Below the pieces are notes generated by a model. The model saw nothing but the letters and a program-made list of their open reading frames with translations. It made no database searches and was not told where the DNA came from. A program made the position numbers and the translations under genes. A stretch of DNA of 40,643 nucleotides from NCBI GenBank assembly GCA_013388735.1, contig JACAES010000125.1, positions 1-40,643 of the forward strand, read 5' to 3'. Below, piece by piece: positions 1 to 8,732 of this stretch (the first letter of the stretch is position 1; each line of letters opens with the position of its first letter). The stretch is from Chloroflexota bacterium (lineage in GTDB: Bacteria > Chloroflexota > Anaerolineae > Aggregatilineales > Phototrophicaceae).

Positions 1-564
1 CAGATTGCCAATGAAAACGAAAGGACACAAAAAACCCGGTTAGGCCGCATCCAGAAGACGCTGAAGATCGCCGTACCGCAGCTTTCTGGCCTGGAACTGT
101 ACCGAGACAAAAAGGGTGTTGCACACTTGCGCGGTAGATATGAACACTGGCGACCTAAGGGAGCATGGCAGACCGAGGCTGAGTTTTCGGATGGTACACT
201 CCGCCTGATTGGGTTTTTGTGGGCGCTGCAAGTTGGGGGTGGCCCGCTGCTGCTGGAAGAGCCGGAACTGTCGCTGCATCCGGGTGTGGTGCGCCATCTG
301 GCACAAATGATGCTGCGTATACAGAAAGCCGCTCCTCGTCAGATATTGATTAGCACCCACAGCCCTGAGCTTCTGAGCGATGTGGGCATCGCGCCGGATG
401 AAGTCCTGCTGCTGCTGCCGACCGGGGAAGGCACAGAAATCAGGGTGGGCGCGTCTGTGCCGGAAGTCATGGAAGAACTGAATGCCGGGCTGACGATAGC
501 GGAAATCGTCATGCCGCGCACCGAACCGCCCGATATTTACCAACTCGCGCTGTTTGACGAATAG
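1..564 (+). CDS. AAA/ABC-type ATPase, C-terminal part (gene enters from upstream)
   Basis: The reading frame is open from base 1 to a TAG at 562-564, so only the last 187 residues are seen. They carry an ABC-like signature (SDGTLRL), a Walker B strand (LLLEEPELSLHP) and a switch-histidine segment (LISTHSPELL). This combination is typical of AAA_21/RecF/OLD-like ATPases that drive SMC-like nucleases and many phage-defence modules. The next gene starts about 10 bases after the stop or overlaps it, and encodes a Toprim-like protein, so the two probably form one ATPase-effector complex. The Walker A region lies outside the window, so ATP binding cannot be checked. Family type is confident; biological role is inferred. 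Confidence 0.85.
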   Translation, partial: QIANENERTQKTRLGRIQKTLKIAVPQLSGLELYRDKKGVAHLRGRYEHWRPKGAWQTEAEFSDGTLRLIGFLWALQVGGGPLLLEEPELSLHPGVVRHLAQMMLRIQKAAPRQILISTHSPELLSDVGIAPDEVLLLLPTGEGTEIRVGASVPEVMEELNAGLTIAEIVMPRTEPPDIYQLALFDE

Positions 565-574
565 GGGCGGTGCT

Positions 575-1198
575 GTGTCCCGCTTTGAAGCGCATATCGC
601 AGTTGAGGGAGTAACCGACGAGGCGGTTATCAAACGCCTGCTGCTGCACACCGGCATCGCCTGTGGTTATACGCGCGGGTTGGGTGGGAAACCCGCGCTG
701 ATTAAACAGCTGTCGAAATACAACGAAGCGGCTCGCTTTTCCAACTGGTTGGTGGTGGTGGATTTAGATCAGGATGCCGAATGCGCGCCGGAATTCGTGG
801 CGAAAGAGCTGCCGAACGCTGCTGCCGGGATGCTGCTGCGGCTGCCGGTGCGGGCGGTTGAATCCTGGCTGCTGGCCGACCGCGAGCATCTGGCGAGTTA
901 TCTGGGGATTGCGGTACAGAACGTGCCGCTGAATCCTGACCTGGAAACCGACCCTAAAATAACACTGGTGAACCTGGCGAGGAAGTGCCGCAAAAGGGAT
1001 ATGCGCGAGGACATCCTGCCGCGCCCGAACAGCGGCTTAAAGACCGGCCCCGGTTACACCGGGCGGATGCTGGAATTTGTTCAGCATCGGGACTATCCCT
1101 GGCGGCCAGAGATCGCCGCCCAGCATTCGGACAGCCTGCGGCGCTGCATCGCTGCGCTGAAAAACTGGCAGCCGGTCGGTTATCATAAGCCTGATTAA
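575..1198 (+). CDS. Toprim-like (DUF4276-type) partner of the AAA ATPase
   Basis: About 207 residues. The N-terminus holds an acidic motif (HIAVEGVTDEAV) followed by VVVDLDQD near residue 60, the E...DxD layout of Toprim-fold nucleases and primases. A VRAVESWLLAD segment is also typical of DUF4276-like proteins found next to AAA_21 ATPases. GTG at 575 is preferred, with AGGGG about 9 bases upstream; a TTG at 554 would overlap the ATPase gene by 11 bases. By analogy with ATPase plus Toprim pairs (OLD, PARIS-like), it may be the effector that cleaves nucleic acid when the ATPase senses a trigger. That role is inference; no activity can be read from the sequence. Confidence 0.75.
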   Translation: MSRFEAHIAVEGVTDEAVIKRLLLHTGIACGYTRGLGGKPALIKQLSKYNEAARFSNWLVVVDLDQDAECAPEFVAKELPNAAAGMLLRLPVRAVESWLLADREHLASYLGIAVQNVPLNPDLETDPKITLVNLARKCRKRDMREDILPRPNSGLKTGPGYTGRMLEFVQHRDYPWRPEIAAQHSDSLRRCIAALKNWQPVGYHKPD

Positions 1199-1228
1199 TG
1201 CCTGATTAGTGAGAGAAGGACACCCTGC

Positions 1229-2683
1229 ATGACACTGACGATTGTCGGCCTGGGGCCGGGCAGCCTGGATGACCTGTCGCGCCGGGCGTGGCGCACGCTG
1301 AAAGCGGCCAAGACCGTTTATCTGCGAACCGGGCAGCACGGCTGCGTCCCCTGCCTGCCGCAGAACAACGGGCAGACGTACCACACCTTCGACGGCCTGT
1401 ACGAGACGCTGGACGACTTCGCAGCGGTGTATGCCGCTATCGTGGAGCGGGTGCTGGAAGCGGCCAGAACCGGCGACGTGGTATACGCCGTGCCGGGCGA
1501 TCCACTGGTGGGCGAGGCGACGGTGACGCAGCTTATGGCGAAAGCGCGCGAGGCCGGAGTCGCGGTCGAGATCGTCAGCGGCATCAGCTTCGTGGAGCCG
1601 GCGCTGGCGCTGCTGGGCGTGGATGCGCTGGACGGGCTGCAAGTGCTGGACGGTATCGGCGTGGCGGCCATGCACCATCCGCCGCTGAACCCGGATTATC
1701 CGGCGCTGCTGGGGCAGGTTTACAGCCGGGCGGTAGCCGCCGATGTGAAACTGACGCTGATGAACCAGTACCCGGACGATTTTCCGGTGAAGCTGATTCA
1801 CGAGGCCGGGACGGAAAACGCCCTAGTGGAAGCCCTGCCGCTGTACGAAATTGATCGCAGCGCGCACATCCGGCACATGACGGCGCTGTATGTGCCGGCG
1901 CTGGGCCGCATGTCCAGCTTCGAGCAATTCCAGGAAGTGATCGCCCACTTGCGCGCGCCGGAAGGCTGCCCCTGGGATCGCAAACAGACGCACCAATCGC
2001 TGCGGCAGTATTTGCTGGAAGAAACCTACGAGGCGCTGGAAGCCCTGGACAGCGAGGATATGGCGGCGCTGGCGGGCGAACTGGGCGACCTGCTGCTGCA
2101 AATCGGGCTGCACGCGCAGATCGCCACCGAAGCCGGTGAGTTCACGATGGCAGATGTCATCAGCCGCATTAATCGCAAGCTGGTTCACCGTCACCCACAC
2201 GTATGGGGCGACGTGAACGTGAGCGGCGCAGACGAGGTGGTCAAAAACTGGCAGGAACTTAAACGCGAGGAACAGGCCGAAGCGGGGCAGAAACGCGAGT
2301 CGCTGCTGGACGGCGTGCCGGCAGGTCTGCCGGCGCTGATGGCCGCCTACCGGTACCAGGGCAAAGCCGCCGGCCCCGGCTTCGACTGGGAACGGCTGGA
2401 AGATGTGATGGCGCATTTCCAGGAGGAACTGGCGGAAGTGCTGGCCGCGCAGACCGACGCCGAAAAACACGAGGAAGTCGGCGACCTGCTGTTCATGATG
2501 GTGAACCTGGCGCGCTGGCTGGAGGTCGAGCCGGAGACGGCGCTGCGGGAAGCCAACGCCAAATTTTACCGGCGCTTCCGTTATGTGGAGGAGGCCGTCA
2601 AAAAGACCGGACGCCCGATGGAGGCGTTTTCGCTGGCGGAACTGGACGGCTTCTGGAAGGAGGCGAAAGCCGGCGGGCTGTAA
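1229..2683 (+). CDS. Tetrapyrrole methylase-like / MazG NTP pyrophosphohydrolase fusion (YabN type)
   Basis: A 484-residue two-domain protein. Residues 1 to about 220 form a SAM-dependent tetrapyrrole-methylase-like domain with the N-terminal VGLGPGS loop. The rest is a MazG pyrophosphohydrolase with a duplicated fold, including LRAPEGCPWDRKQTHQSL, the metal-binding LLEETYEALEAL and ELGDLLLQ in the first half, and EELAEVLAA with EVGDLLFMMV in the second. MazG hydrolyses NTPs or dNTPs to monophosphates and is thought to clean aberrant nucleotides; what the methylase half does in YabN proteins is not established. The ATG follows a GAGAAGG ribosome site. The gene is monocistronic and meets the RRM gene tail to tail across a shared terminator. 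Confidence 0.93.
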   Translation: MTLTIVGLGPGSLDDLSRRAWRTLKAAKTVYLRTGQHGCVPCLPQNNGQTYHTFDGLYETLDDFAAVYAAIVERVLEAARTGDVVYAVPGDPLVGEATVTQLMAKAREAGVAVEIVSGISFVEPALALLGVDALDGLQVLDGIGVAAMHHPPLNPDYPALLGQVYSRAVAADVKLTLMNQYPDDFPVKLIHEAGTENALVEALPLYEIDRSAHIRHMTALYVPALGRMSSFEQFQEVIAHLRAPEGCPWDRKQTHQSLRQYLLEETYEALEALDSEDMAALAGELGDLLLQIGLHAQIATEAGEFTMADVISRINRKLVHRHPHVWGDVNVSGADEVVKNWQELKREEQAEAGQKRESLLDGVPAGLPALMAAYRYQGKAAGPGFDWERLEDVMAHFQEELAEVLAAQTDAEKHEEVGDLLFMMVNLARWLEVEPETALREANAKFYRRFRYVEEAVKKTGRPMEAFSLAELDGFWKEAKAGGL

Positions 2684-2692
2684 ACGACGCAA

Positions 2693-2730
2693 TAAAAAAC
2701 CGCGTGGGTTACACACCCGCGCGGCGGTTG
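2693..2730. terminator. Bidirectional terminator between converging genes
   Basis: A 10-bp stem (2700-2709 with 2715-2724, one G-T pair) and a five-base loop lie between the stops of the mazG-like and RRM genes. An A-run on the left gives a U-run for the minus-strand transcript. Confidence 0.7.
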
Positions 2731-2753
2731 TTCAACGACGTGCGTATATTAGT

Positions 2754-3050
2754 TTAGTAGTCGCGCGGCCCACGACGTTCGGGCCGGCGATTGGGGCGTT
2801 CCTCGCGGGGGCGCGCCTCACTGACAGTGAGATTGCGCCGGTCCATCGTGAACCCGTTAAACCGTTTGATGGCTTCCTGAGCAGCTTCCTCAAGCGCCAT
2901 TTCGACGAACCCGAACCCTTTGGAACGGCCAGTTTCCCGGTCGGTAATCACCGTCGCGCTGGTGACTTCACCGACCTGTTCGAACATTGTGCGGAGATCA
3001 TTCTCTGTCACACTGTAGGGCAGATTGCCAACGTACAACTTCTTGACCAC
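2754..3050 (-). CDS. Small RRM RNA-binding protein
   Basis: 98 residues if started at GTG 3050, which has AGGAG eight bases upstream. A longer open frame reaches 3155 but its extra 35 residues are Cys-rich and unlike the family. A single RRM fills most of the protein: RNP2 is KLYVGNLPY at the start and RNP1 is KGFGFVEM around residue 45. A short Arg/Pro/Glu-rich tail ends in RRGPRDY. Proteins of this size are the glycine- or arginine-tailed RNA-binding proteins of cyanobacteria and Chloroflexota, often cold-induced and thought to act as RNA chaperones. About 130 bases without a gene lie upstream, room for a regulated leader, but no cold-box was recognised. Confidence 0.92.
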   Translation of the reverse strand: MVKKLYVGNLPYSVTENDLRTMFEQVGEVTSATVITDRETGRSKGFGFVEMALEEAAQEAIKRFNGFTMDRRNLTVSEARPREERPNRRPERRGPRDY

Positions 3051-3279
3051 AGATTGCTCCTGCTTGCAAAAAAAAACTGACGAGTGATAGGTAAGCTGAT
3101 CGTGGCAGAACGCAGAGCGGGCCGTTGCAGGAGGGCAACAGAGCGCGGCTTGCAATCTTGAACCTAAAACGCGCGAACACTATCACGTATAATCATGACA
3201 CATATTAAAAGTTTTGTAAAGACAGACAGGGGAGAAAAGTTGAGAATGGGGCAGGGAAAACCCACCGGCGGCGGGCGAT

Positions 3280-3317
3280 AAAAAAGAGAGCCAGTCAATC
3301 GAAACGATACTGGCTCT
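3280..3317 (-). terminator. Intrinsic terminator of the tRNA-Pro gene
   Basis: A perfect 9-bp stem (3287-3295 with 3309-3317) is followed, in minus-strand sense, by C and six Us (A-run at 3280-3285). It begins five bases beyond the tRNA 3' end, so the tRNA is its own transcription unit. Confidence 0.85.
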
Positions 3318-3321
3318 TAGA

Positions 3322-3395
<74 letters not shown>

Positions 3396-3450
3396 CAACA
3401 GACAAAACTGAGTATAGGGTATAGGCAGTTGGTTTTCAAGGGGTAAATCA

Positions 3451-4053
3451 ATGGAATCACAAAAACAGCCGGTGACGTTAACCGACCAGATGCGCGGGCT
3501 GACGCGCGGGCTGACGACGCGGGCGGGGCAGGTGCTGTACCGGGCGGGTGTGCATCCCGACACGATCACGCTGGCCGGGCTGGCGGTGGTGGCGGGGGCG
3601 GCGGTATTGATCGGGCGGGGGCAGATGCAGGCTGCCGGAGTGGTGCTGCTGGCCGGGCTGCCGCTGGACGCGCTGGATGGGGCGGTGGCACGGGCGATGC
3701 AGCGCCAGGATCGTTTTGGCGGCGTGCTGGATTCGACGCTGGATCGGTATGCCGACGCTTTTATTTTTGGCGGATTGAGTTATCATTTTGCCGTCCAGGG
3801 GCGCTTGGAAATGATGCTGGCGGCGCTGGCAGCTTTGATCGGCAGTTTCGCGGTCAGTTATGTGCGCGCCCGCGCCGGGGAAGCGGGGCTGTCGGTGAAG
3901 ATCGGCCTGTTCGACCGCTTCGTGCGGGTGGTCGTGATCCTGGTCAGTCTGTTTGTTCCGGCGCTGCTGGATGTGGGCGTGGTGGCGCTGGCGGTTGGCA
4001 CTAACCTGACCGGCTTGCAGCGCCTTTGGTACGTTTATCGAAATATCAATTAA
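3451..4053 (+). CDS. CDP-alcohol phosphatidyltransferase family membrane protein
   Basis: 200 residues with several transmembrane helices. The complete family signature DGx2ARx8Gx3Dx3D is present around residues 73-98 (DGAVAR...GGVLDSTLD), including the metal-binding and catalytic aspartates. The enzyme moves a phosphatidyl group from CDP-diacylglycerol to an alcohol in the inner face of the membrane. The substrate is not decided by the sequence; phosphatidylglycerol-phosphate or phosphatidylinositol-phosphate synthase are both possible. It lies 14 bases before lgt, which consumes phosphatidylglycerol, so a shared phospholipid/lipoprotein operon is likely. Confidence 0.9.
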   Translation: MESQKQPVTLTDQMRGLTRGLTTRAGQVLYRAGVHPDTITLAGLAVVAGAAVLIGRGQMQAAGVVLLAGLPLDALDGAVARAMQRQDRFGGVLDSTLDRYADAFIFGGLSYHFAVQGRLEMMLAALAALIGSFAVSYVRARAGEAGLSVKIGLFDRFVRVVVILVSLFVPALLDVGVVALAVGTNLTGLQRLWYVYRNIN

Positions 4054-4067
4054 GAGGTCGCTAAATC

Positions 4068-4937
4068 ATGGAATTCCAGCGAGAAGGCATTTTACTTTTT
4101 GACCAGCTACAAATCCGCTACTACGGGTTAATCATCGTCCTCGCCATGCTGGTGGCGGCGACGGTGGCGGCGCGGCTGGCAAAGCGCGCCGGTTATGACC
4201 CAGAGCATGTGTGGGGCGGGCTGACGTGGGCGATCATCCCCGGCATTATTCTGGCGCGGTTGTGGTTCATCCTGTTCCCGTCGAAGTCCATCATCGAAGC
4301 GGGGCGGGATACGGCCTGGTATCTCCAGAACTTCTTCGATCTGCAAAACGGAGCCGTCGCCATCTGGAGCGGCGGGTTGAGCATCTTCGGGGCGGTGCTG
4401 GGCGGTTTCCTGGGGGTGTACCTGTATGCGCGGCGCAACAAGATGCCGCTCACTCCCTGGCTGGACATCGCCGGGGTGGCGCTGCCGCTGGCACAGGCGA
4501 TTGGCCGGTGGGCGAACTTCGTCAACCAGGAATTGTACGGGACGGTGACGACGCTGCCCTGGGGCATCACGATTGATTCGGCGCATCGCATCGCGCCCTA
4601 CCAAAGCACGATTGATTACCCGGTGGCGACGACGCTGTTTCACCCGCTGTTTTTATACGAATCGCTGTTGAGCGTGCTGGCGTTTATCGTGCTGCTGAAC
4701 GTGTTCCTGCGCTACCGCAGCCGTTTGAAAAGCGGCGACATCTTCCTGTTTTACGTGATGCAGTACGCCGTCGTGCGCTTCCTGCTGGAATTCCTGCGCG
4801 TGGACGTGACGCTGGTGGGCGGCATCAACGTTTCGCAGGCGGTGACGGGCATCGGCTTCGTGGCGGCGCTGCTGTACTTCCTGTACCGCCACCGGGCGGG
4901 CGCGCCTGCCGAACAGGCCGGACAGCCGTCGGTGTAA
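4068..4937 (+). CDS. lgt: Prolipoprotein diacylglyceryl transferase Lgt
   Basis: 289 residues, polytopic. The Lgt hallmark IGRWANFVNQELYG sits at residues 145-158, and WSGGLSIFGAVLGG at about 100-113 matches the second conserved loop. Lgt transfers diacylglyceryl from phosphatidylglycerol to the lipobox cysteine of prolipoproteins in the membrane. A client is visible in the window: the DsbA-like lipoprotein at 9559-10629 with lipobox LLAGC. The start ATG follows AAGAGGTCG. The gene ends the short operon and is followed by a strong terminator. Confidence 0.96.
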   Translation: MEFQREGILLFDQLQIRYYGLIIVLAMLVAATVAARLAKRAGYDPEHVWGGLTWAIIPGIILARLWFILFPSKSIIEAGRDTAWYLQNFFDLQNGAVAIWSGGLSIFGAVLGGFLGVYLYARRNKMPLTPWLDIAGVALPLAQAIGRWANFVNQELYGTVTTLPWGITIDSAHRIAPYQSTIDYPVATTLFHPLFLYESLLSVLAFIVLLNVFLRYRSRLKSGDIFLFYVMQYAVVRFLLEFLRVDVTLVGGINVSQAVTGIGFVAALLYFLYRHRAGAPAEQAGQPSV

Positions 4938-4961
4938 GCTCTGGTCAACCTGATCGCAAAA

Positions 4962-4993
4962 TCCCCTCTCCACCCGGAGAGGGGACTTTTTTT
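4962..4993 (+). terminator. Intrinsic terminator after lgt
   Basis: A perfect 10-bp stem (4962-4971 with 4976-4985), a four-base ACCC loop and seven Ts starting two bases after the stem. It resembles the CCCCTCTCC/GGAGAGGGG cores of the dispersed repeats elsewhere in the window. Confidence 0.9.
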
Positions 4994-5142
4994 ACGCGGC
5001 GCGAAGGCGAAAAATCTTCGCCAACCTTAACCGCAGGCGCCTGATTGCCGCCGTACAATTAAGAATACCCCCGCAAAATCAGGGGATGACAGGCGGCGGT
5101 TTTCGGTACAATGAGTTCAGAGCTTTCCCCACAGGCAGGTAA

Positions 5143-6096
5143 ATGCTGATGATCGAGGTGTATGAGTTAACGAAGGTCTTTGACGACTTCCTGGCGGTTG
5201 ACCGGGTGTCGCTGAGCATTCCGACCGGCAGCGTGCTGGCGCTGCTGGGGCCAAACGGCGCGGGCAAAACGACCACCGTCCGTATGCTGACATGCATTCT
5301 GGGGCCGACCTCCGGGACGGCGACGGTAGCGGGTTACGACATCATCCAGCAGCCGGAGCGGGTGCGGGCGCAGGTGGGCGTGCTGACGGAACAGCACGGC
5401 CTGTACGAACGCATGAAGGCGGTCGAGTACCTGGACTTCTTCGGGCGTGTGTACCGGTTGGAGGCTGCCGAACGCCGCCGACGGGCACTGAGCCTGATGG
5501 AACGTTTTGGGCTGAGCAACGCGCTGGACAAACGCCTGGGCGAATACTCCAAAGGCATGAAACAAAAACTGGCGCTGGTGCGCGCCATGCTGCATAACCC
5601 ACCGGTGCTGCTGCTGGACGAGCCGACCTCGGCGATGGACCCACACAGCGCCAAACAGGTGCGCGACGCGATCATCGAACTGCAACGGGACGAGCGCACC
5701 TTTTTGATTACCACGCACAACCTGACCGAAGCGCAGCAGTTGGCGAACACTATCGCCATCATCCGCAACGGGCGTATCATCGCGCTGGGCGCGTTTGAGG
5801 AACTGGCGCGGCAGTTCGTGGGCGAACCGCTGATGGAACTGCGCACCGCCACGCCGTTTAACGGTCTGGTGAAGGATGTCAGCGATCTGGTGATGGTGGA
5901 GTCGAGCGGGGACGACTGGATTCGCTACCGGGCGACCGACCCGTACACCACCAATCCGGCGCTGCTGCGGCGGGTGGCCGGCCTGGGCATAGACGTGGTG
6001 ACGCTGGCGCCGGTTTCGCAAACGCTGGAGGACGTGTATTTACAGGTGGTTAAAGAGGACGAGGGAGAGCCGACCAATGGCGAGCGCAGCGGTTAA
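5143..6096 (+). CDS. ABC transporter ATP-binding protein (ABC-2 / NatA type)
   Basis: 317 residues. Walker A GPNGAGKTT is at residues 36-44, the signature is YSKGMKQKL, Walker B is VLLLDEPTSAMDP and the switch histidine is in TTHN. The C-terminal 100 residues form the short extension typical of DrrA/NatA/CcmA-like ATPases of ABC-2 exporters. Start codons at 5143 and 5149 are both possible after CAGG. The stop overlaps the permease start by 20 bases, so the two are translationally coupled and form one exporter. The substrate is unknown. Confidence 0.94.
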   Translation: MLMIEVYELTKVFDDFLAVDRVSLSIPTGSVLALLGPNGAGKTTTVRMLTCILGPTSGTATVAGYDIIQQPERVRAQVGVLTEQHGLYERMKAVEYLDFFGRVYRLEAAERRRRALSLMERFGLSNALDKRLGEYSKGMKQKLALVRAMLHNPPVLLLDEPTSAMDPHSAKQVRDAIIELQRDERTFLITTHNLTEAQQLANTIAIIRNGRIIALGAFEELARQFVGEPLMELRTATPFNGLVKDVSDLVMVESSGDDWIRYRATDPYTTNPALLRRVAGLGIDVVTLAPVSQTLEDVYLQVVKEDEGEPTNGERSG

Positions 6097-7606
6097 AGCA
6101 GTCAAAACCGAAACGATACAATCGGGGGCGGGGGCGCAGTTCCGCTGGACGCTGAGCAACGCGCTTATCATCACGCGGCGGGAAGTGCGCGACAGCTTCC
6201 GCGACTGGCGCATCATCGCGCCGATTGTGATTCTGACGTTTCTGTTCCCGTTTCTGGCGCAGTTCGTGGCCGGGCAGTTCGTCAGCTATGTGACCGGCTT
6301 CGGGGCGGAACTGATCGGGGAGCGCACGATTCCGTTTTTGCTGATGGTGGTGGGCTTCTTCCCGATTTCGATCTCGCTGGTGATCGCGCTGGAGACGTTC
6401 GTCGGGGAAAAAGAGCGCCGCAGCCTGGAGCCGCTGTTAAGCACGCCGCTGACCAATACCGAACTGTACATCGGCAAAACGCTGTCGGCGATGATCCCGC
6501 CGCTGCTGTCGAGTTTTGGCGGGATGGCGGTGTACATGGGCAGCCTGATTTTTGGCGAACTGGCGTGGCGTCCGCAGCCGATGCTGGTGATACAGATTGT
6601 GGCGCTGACGACGGTGCAGGCGCTGGTGATGGTGACGGGCGCGGTGGTGGTTTCCAGCCAGACGACCAGCACGCGGGCGGCCAACCTGCTCGCCAGCTTC
6701 ATCATCATCCCGATGACGCTGCTGATTCAGGGCGAGAGCGCGGTGATGTTTTTAGCGCCGGACGCCGAGTCGCCGACCGGAATCGGCGCTTTGTGGGCGA
6801 TCATCGTGGGCATGGTGGTGGTGGTGACGCTGCTGCTGCGGGTGGGCAACAGCATCTTCAACCGCGAGGAACTGCTGGGGCGCACGATTGACCAGCTCAA
6901 CCTGAAGGGTATGGCGCGGCGCATCTGGCGGCACGTGTGGACGGTGGAAACCACCGGCAAACCGGCACGGTCGCTGATGGAGTGGTATCGCGGTGGGGTG
7001 TTCGCCAGCCTGGGACGGATTAAAATGGCGGCCTGGATCACCGTTGGGGTTTTCGTGCTGGCGCTGGCCGCCGGGTTTGTGCTGGGACAGAGGCCGGAAT
7101 GGCGGCTGACGCTGGTAGCAACCGGGTCGTTGAGCGAGACGGCCACCAACCTGAGCCAGTACACGAACATTTCGACCCAATTGGGCGGATTCCGTTTTAT
7201 CCTGTGGCAGAACGCGCGTGTCCTGCTGGCGGCCACGCTGCTGGCGATGTTCAGCTTTGGCGTGGCGGCGCTGGTGCTGACGCCGGCGGTGTACGTAGTG
7301 CTGGGCTACCTGCTCAGCCAGGTGCTTCTGGCCGGGGTGAATCCGGCCTTTATGTTCGCGGGGGTGCTGACGCACGGCGTGGTCGAAATCCCGGTGATTG
7401 TGATCGCCACCGCGACGGCGCTGTACCTGGGCGCGGTCGTCACCAAACCGCCCAAAGGCATGACGGTCGGGCAGGCGTGGATGGCGGCGCTGGGCGACAC
7501 GATCCGCATCGGGATAGGCGTGGTGCTGCCGGGGCTGGTGCTGGCGGCGGCGATTGAAGCCTACATTACGCCGCGCGTGGTGCTGTTGACGCTGGGCGGC
7601 GGTTAA
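6077..7606 (+). CDS. ABC-2 permease fused to a SpoIIM-like membrane domain
   Basis: 509 residues. The first 260 residues look like a NatB/ABC-2 permease: one early helix, a large loop with VGEKERRSLEPLLSTPLTNTELYIGK (the typical KERxxLEpLLstP motif), then five helices. After a linker the last 190 residues form a second membrane domain with THGVVEIPVIVIA, ALYLGAVV and IEAYITPRV, the hallmark spacing of the stage II sporulation protein M (DUF95) family. Elsewhere SpoIIM-like proteins are usually separate genes, sometimes next to ABC transporters; here the two are one polypeptide without frameshift. The cognate ATPase is the upstream overlapping gene. The SpoIIM label rests on motif recognition only. 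Confidence 0.85.
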   Translation: MASAAVKAVKTETIQSGAGAQFRWTLSNALIITRREVRDSFRDWRIIAPIVILTFLFPFLAQFVAGQFVSYVTGFGAELIGERTIPFLLMVVGFFPISISLVIALETFVGEKERRSLEPLLSTPLTNTELYIGKTLSAMIPPLLSSFGGMAVYMGSLIFGELAWRPQPMLVIQIVALTTVQALVMVTGAVVVSSQTTSTRAANLLASFIIIPMTLLIQGESAVMFLAPDAESPTGIGALWAIIVGMVVVVTLLLRVGNSIFNREELLGRTIDQLNLKGMARRIWRHVWTVETTGKPARSLMEWYRGGVFASLGRIKMAAWITVGVFVLALAAGFVLGQRPEWRLTLVATGSLSETATNLSQYTNISTQLGGFRFILWQNARVLLAATLLAMFSFGVAALVLTPAVYVVLGYLLSQVLLAGVNPAFMFAGVLTHGVVEIPVIVIATATALYLGAVVTKPPKGMTVGQAWMAALGDTIRIGIGVVLPGLVLAAAIEAYITPRVVLLTLGGG

Positions 7607-7734
7607 ACACGTTTCAAATCCCTAACCGCACAAAACGCGCATCGGCGTATACTATAGGGGACGCGGTGCGCGTTTTCTTTTGGTCTGTAATTGTAACGGA
7701 AACCGAACGGCTCGGTTTACAAAAAAGGTATGGT

Positions 7735-8490
7735 ATGGCTCGCGTGATTCTTCTGGGTACGGCGGCGGCGGTTTCGGATGCCAACCACGACAACACCCAT
7801 TTTGTGCTGGTCGGCGATCATGGCCCGCTGCTGGTAGACTGCGGCTCGAACCCACTGGGCAAGATACAGTATCAGGGGATTGACGATAACGCGCTTCAGG
7901 ACGTGGTTCTGACGCATTTCCACCCCGATCATGTTTCCGGCGTGCCGAACATGCTGATGCAGCTGTGGCTGCTGGGGCGGCAGGCGCCGCTGCGGTTTTA
8001 CGGACTGCATCACTGCATCAACCGGCTGGAAGATATGATGGTGGGTTTTTCGTGGCAGGAGTGGCCGAACTTCTTCCCGGTGACGTTTCACCGGGTGAGC
8101 GAACGGTGGAACGCGCCGGTGCTGGAAAACGAGGATTTTCGCATCACGGCCTGGCCGGTGCATCACTTCATCCCGACCATCGGGCTGCGGATTGAGAACA
8201 AAATCACGGGCAAAGTGCTGGCCTACACCTGCGATACACAGCCGACCGACTCGCTGTACGAGCTGGGCAAGGATGCCGACCTGTTGATTCATGAGGCGGC
8301 GGGGGCCAGCTCCGGCCACAGCAGCGCGCGCCAGGCCGGGGAAACGGCCACGCGCGTGGGGGCCAAGAGCCTGTATCTGATTCACTACTGGGTATGGAAC
8401 AGCGACCCTACCCCGCTGGTGGAGGAAGCCCGTCAGACTTTCGACGGGCCGGTGACGCTGTGCCAGGACTACGACGTATACGAATTTTAG
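7735..8490 (+). CDS. MBL-fold metallo-hydrolase (RNase Z-like)
   Basis: 251 residues from ATG 7735, preceded by AAAGG; an open frame reaches back to 7666 but adds nothing like the family. The metal-binding motif HFHPDH is at residues 61-66. Further ligands are probably the histidines of WPVHHF, the aspartate of YTCDTQPT and the histidine in LIHYW. An LLVDCGSN strand comes before the motif, as in RNase Z/ElaC-like and arylsulfatase-like members. The substrate cannot be assigned; the short size and lack of an exosite argue against a full-length RNase Z. It converges on the minus-strand gene at 8487 with a four-base overlap of the stops. Confidence 0.88.
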   Translation: MARVILLGTAAAVSDANHDNTHFVLVGDHGPLLVDCGSNPLGKIQYQGIDDNALQDVVLTHFHPDHVSGVPNMLMQLWLLGRQAPLRFYGLHHCINRLEDMMVGFSWQEWPNFFPVTFHRVSERWNAPVLENEDFRITAWPVHHFIPTIGLRIENKITGKVLAYTCDTQPTDSLYELGKDADLLIHEAAGASSGHSSARQAGETATRVGAKSLYLIHYWVWNSDPTPLVEEARQTFDGPVTLCQDYDVYEF

Positions 8491-8708
8491 CCCGGCGTTT
8501 CCCCGTTGGACGCGCCTTCAAGCGGGCGGATAGTCGCGTGCAGGAATTGAAAGTCATCACGCGGGGGGATGATCTCGTGAATTTCGGTGACTTCAAAACG
8601 GACGCGGCCAATCTGCACGATGTCGCCTACCCTGGGGCGTTCGGTTTCGTTGCGAATGCCGCCTGGGTACTCGCCTCCAACCACCACATAACTGACTTTG
8701 TAGATCAT
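8487..8708 (-). CDS. Small conserved-looking hypothetical protein (73 aa)
   Basis: 73 residues, predicted beta-rich, with RPRVGDIVQIGRVRFEVT in the middle and no signal peptide or membrane segment. It has a good Shine-Dalgarno (GAGGAGG about seven bases before ATG) and is 24 bases downstream of the cyclic-nucleotide-binding gene on the same strand. The VGDIVQIG...FEV pattern suggests a small barrel of the kind found in SH3/OB-like proteins, but no family was recognised. Coding status is supported by the ribosome site and operon position. Confidence 0.65.
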   Translation of the reverse strand: MIYKVSYVVVGGEYPGGIRNETERPRVGDIVQIGRVRFEVTEIHEIIPPRDDFQFLHATIRPLEGASNGETPG

Positions 8709-8732
8709 GGCGGCCTCCTCACCCGATAATCG

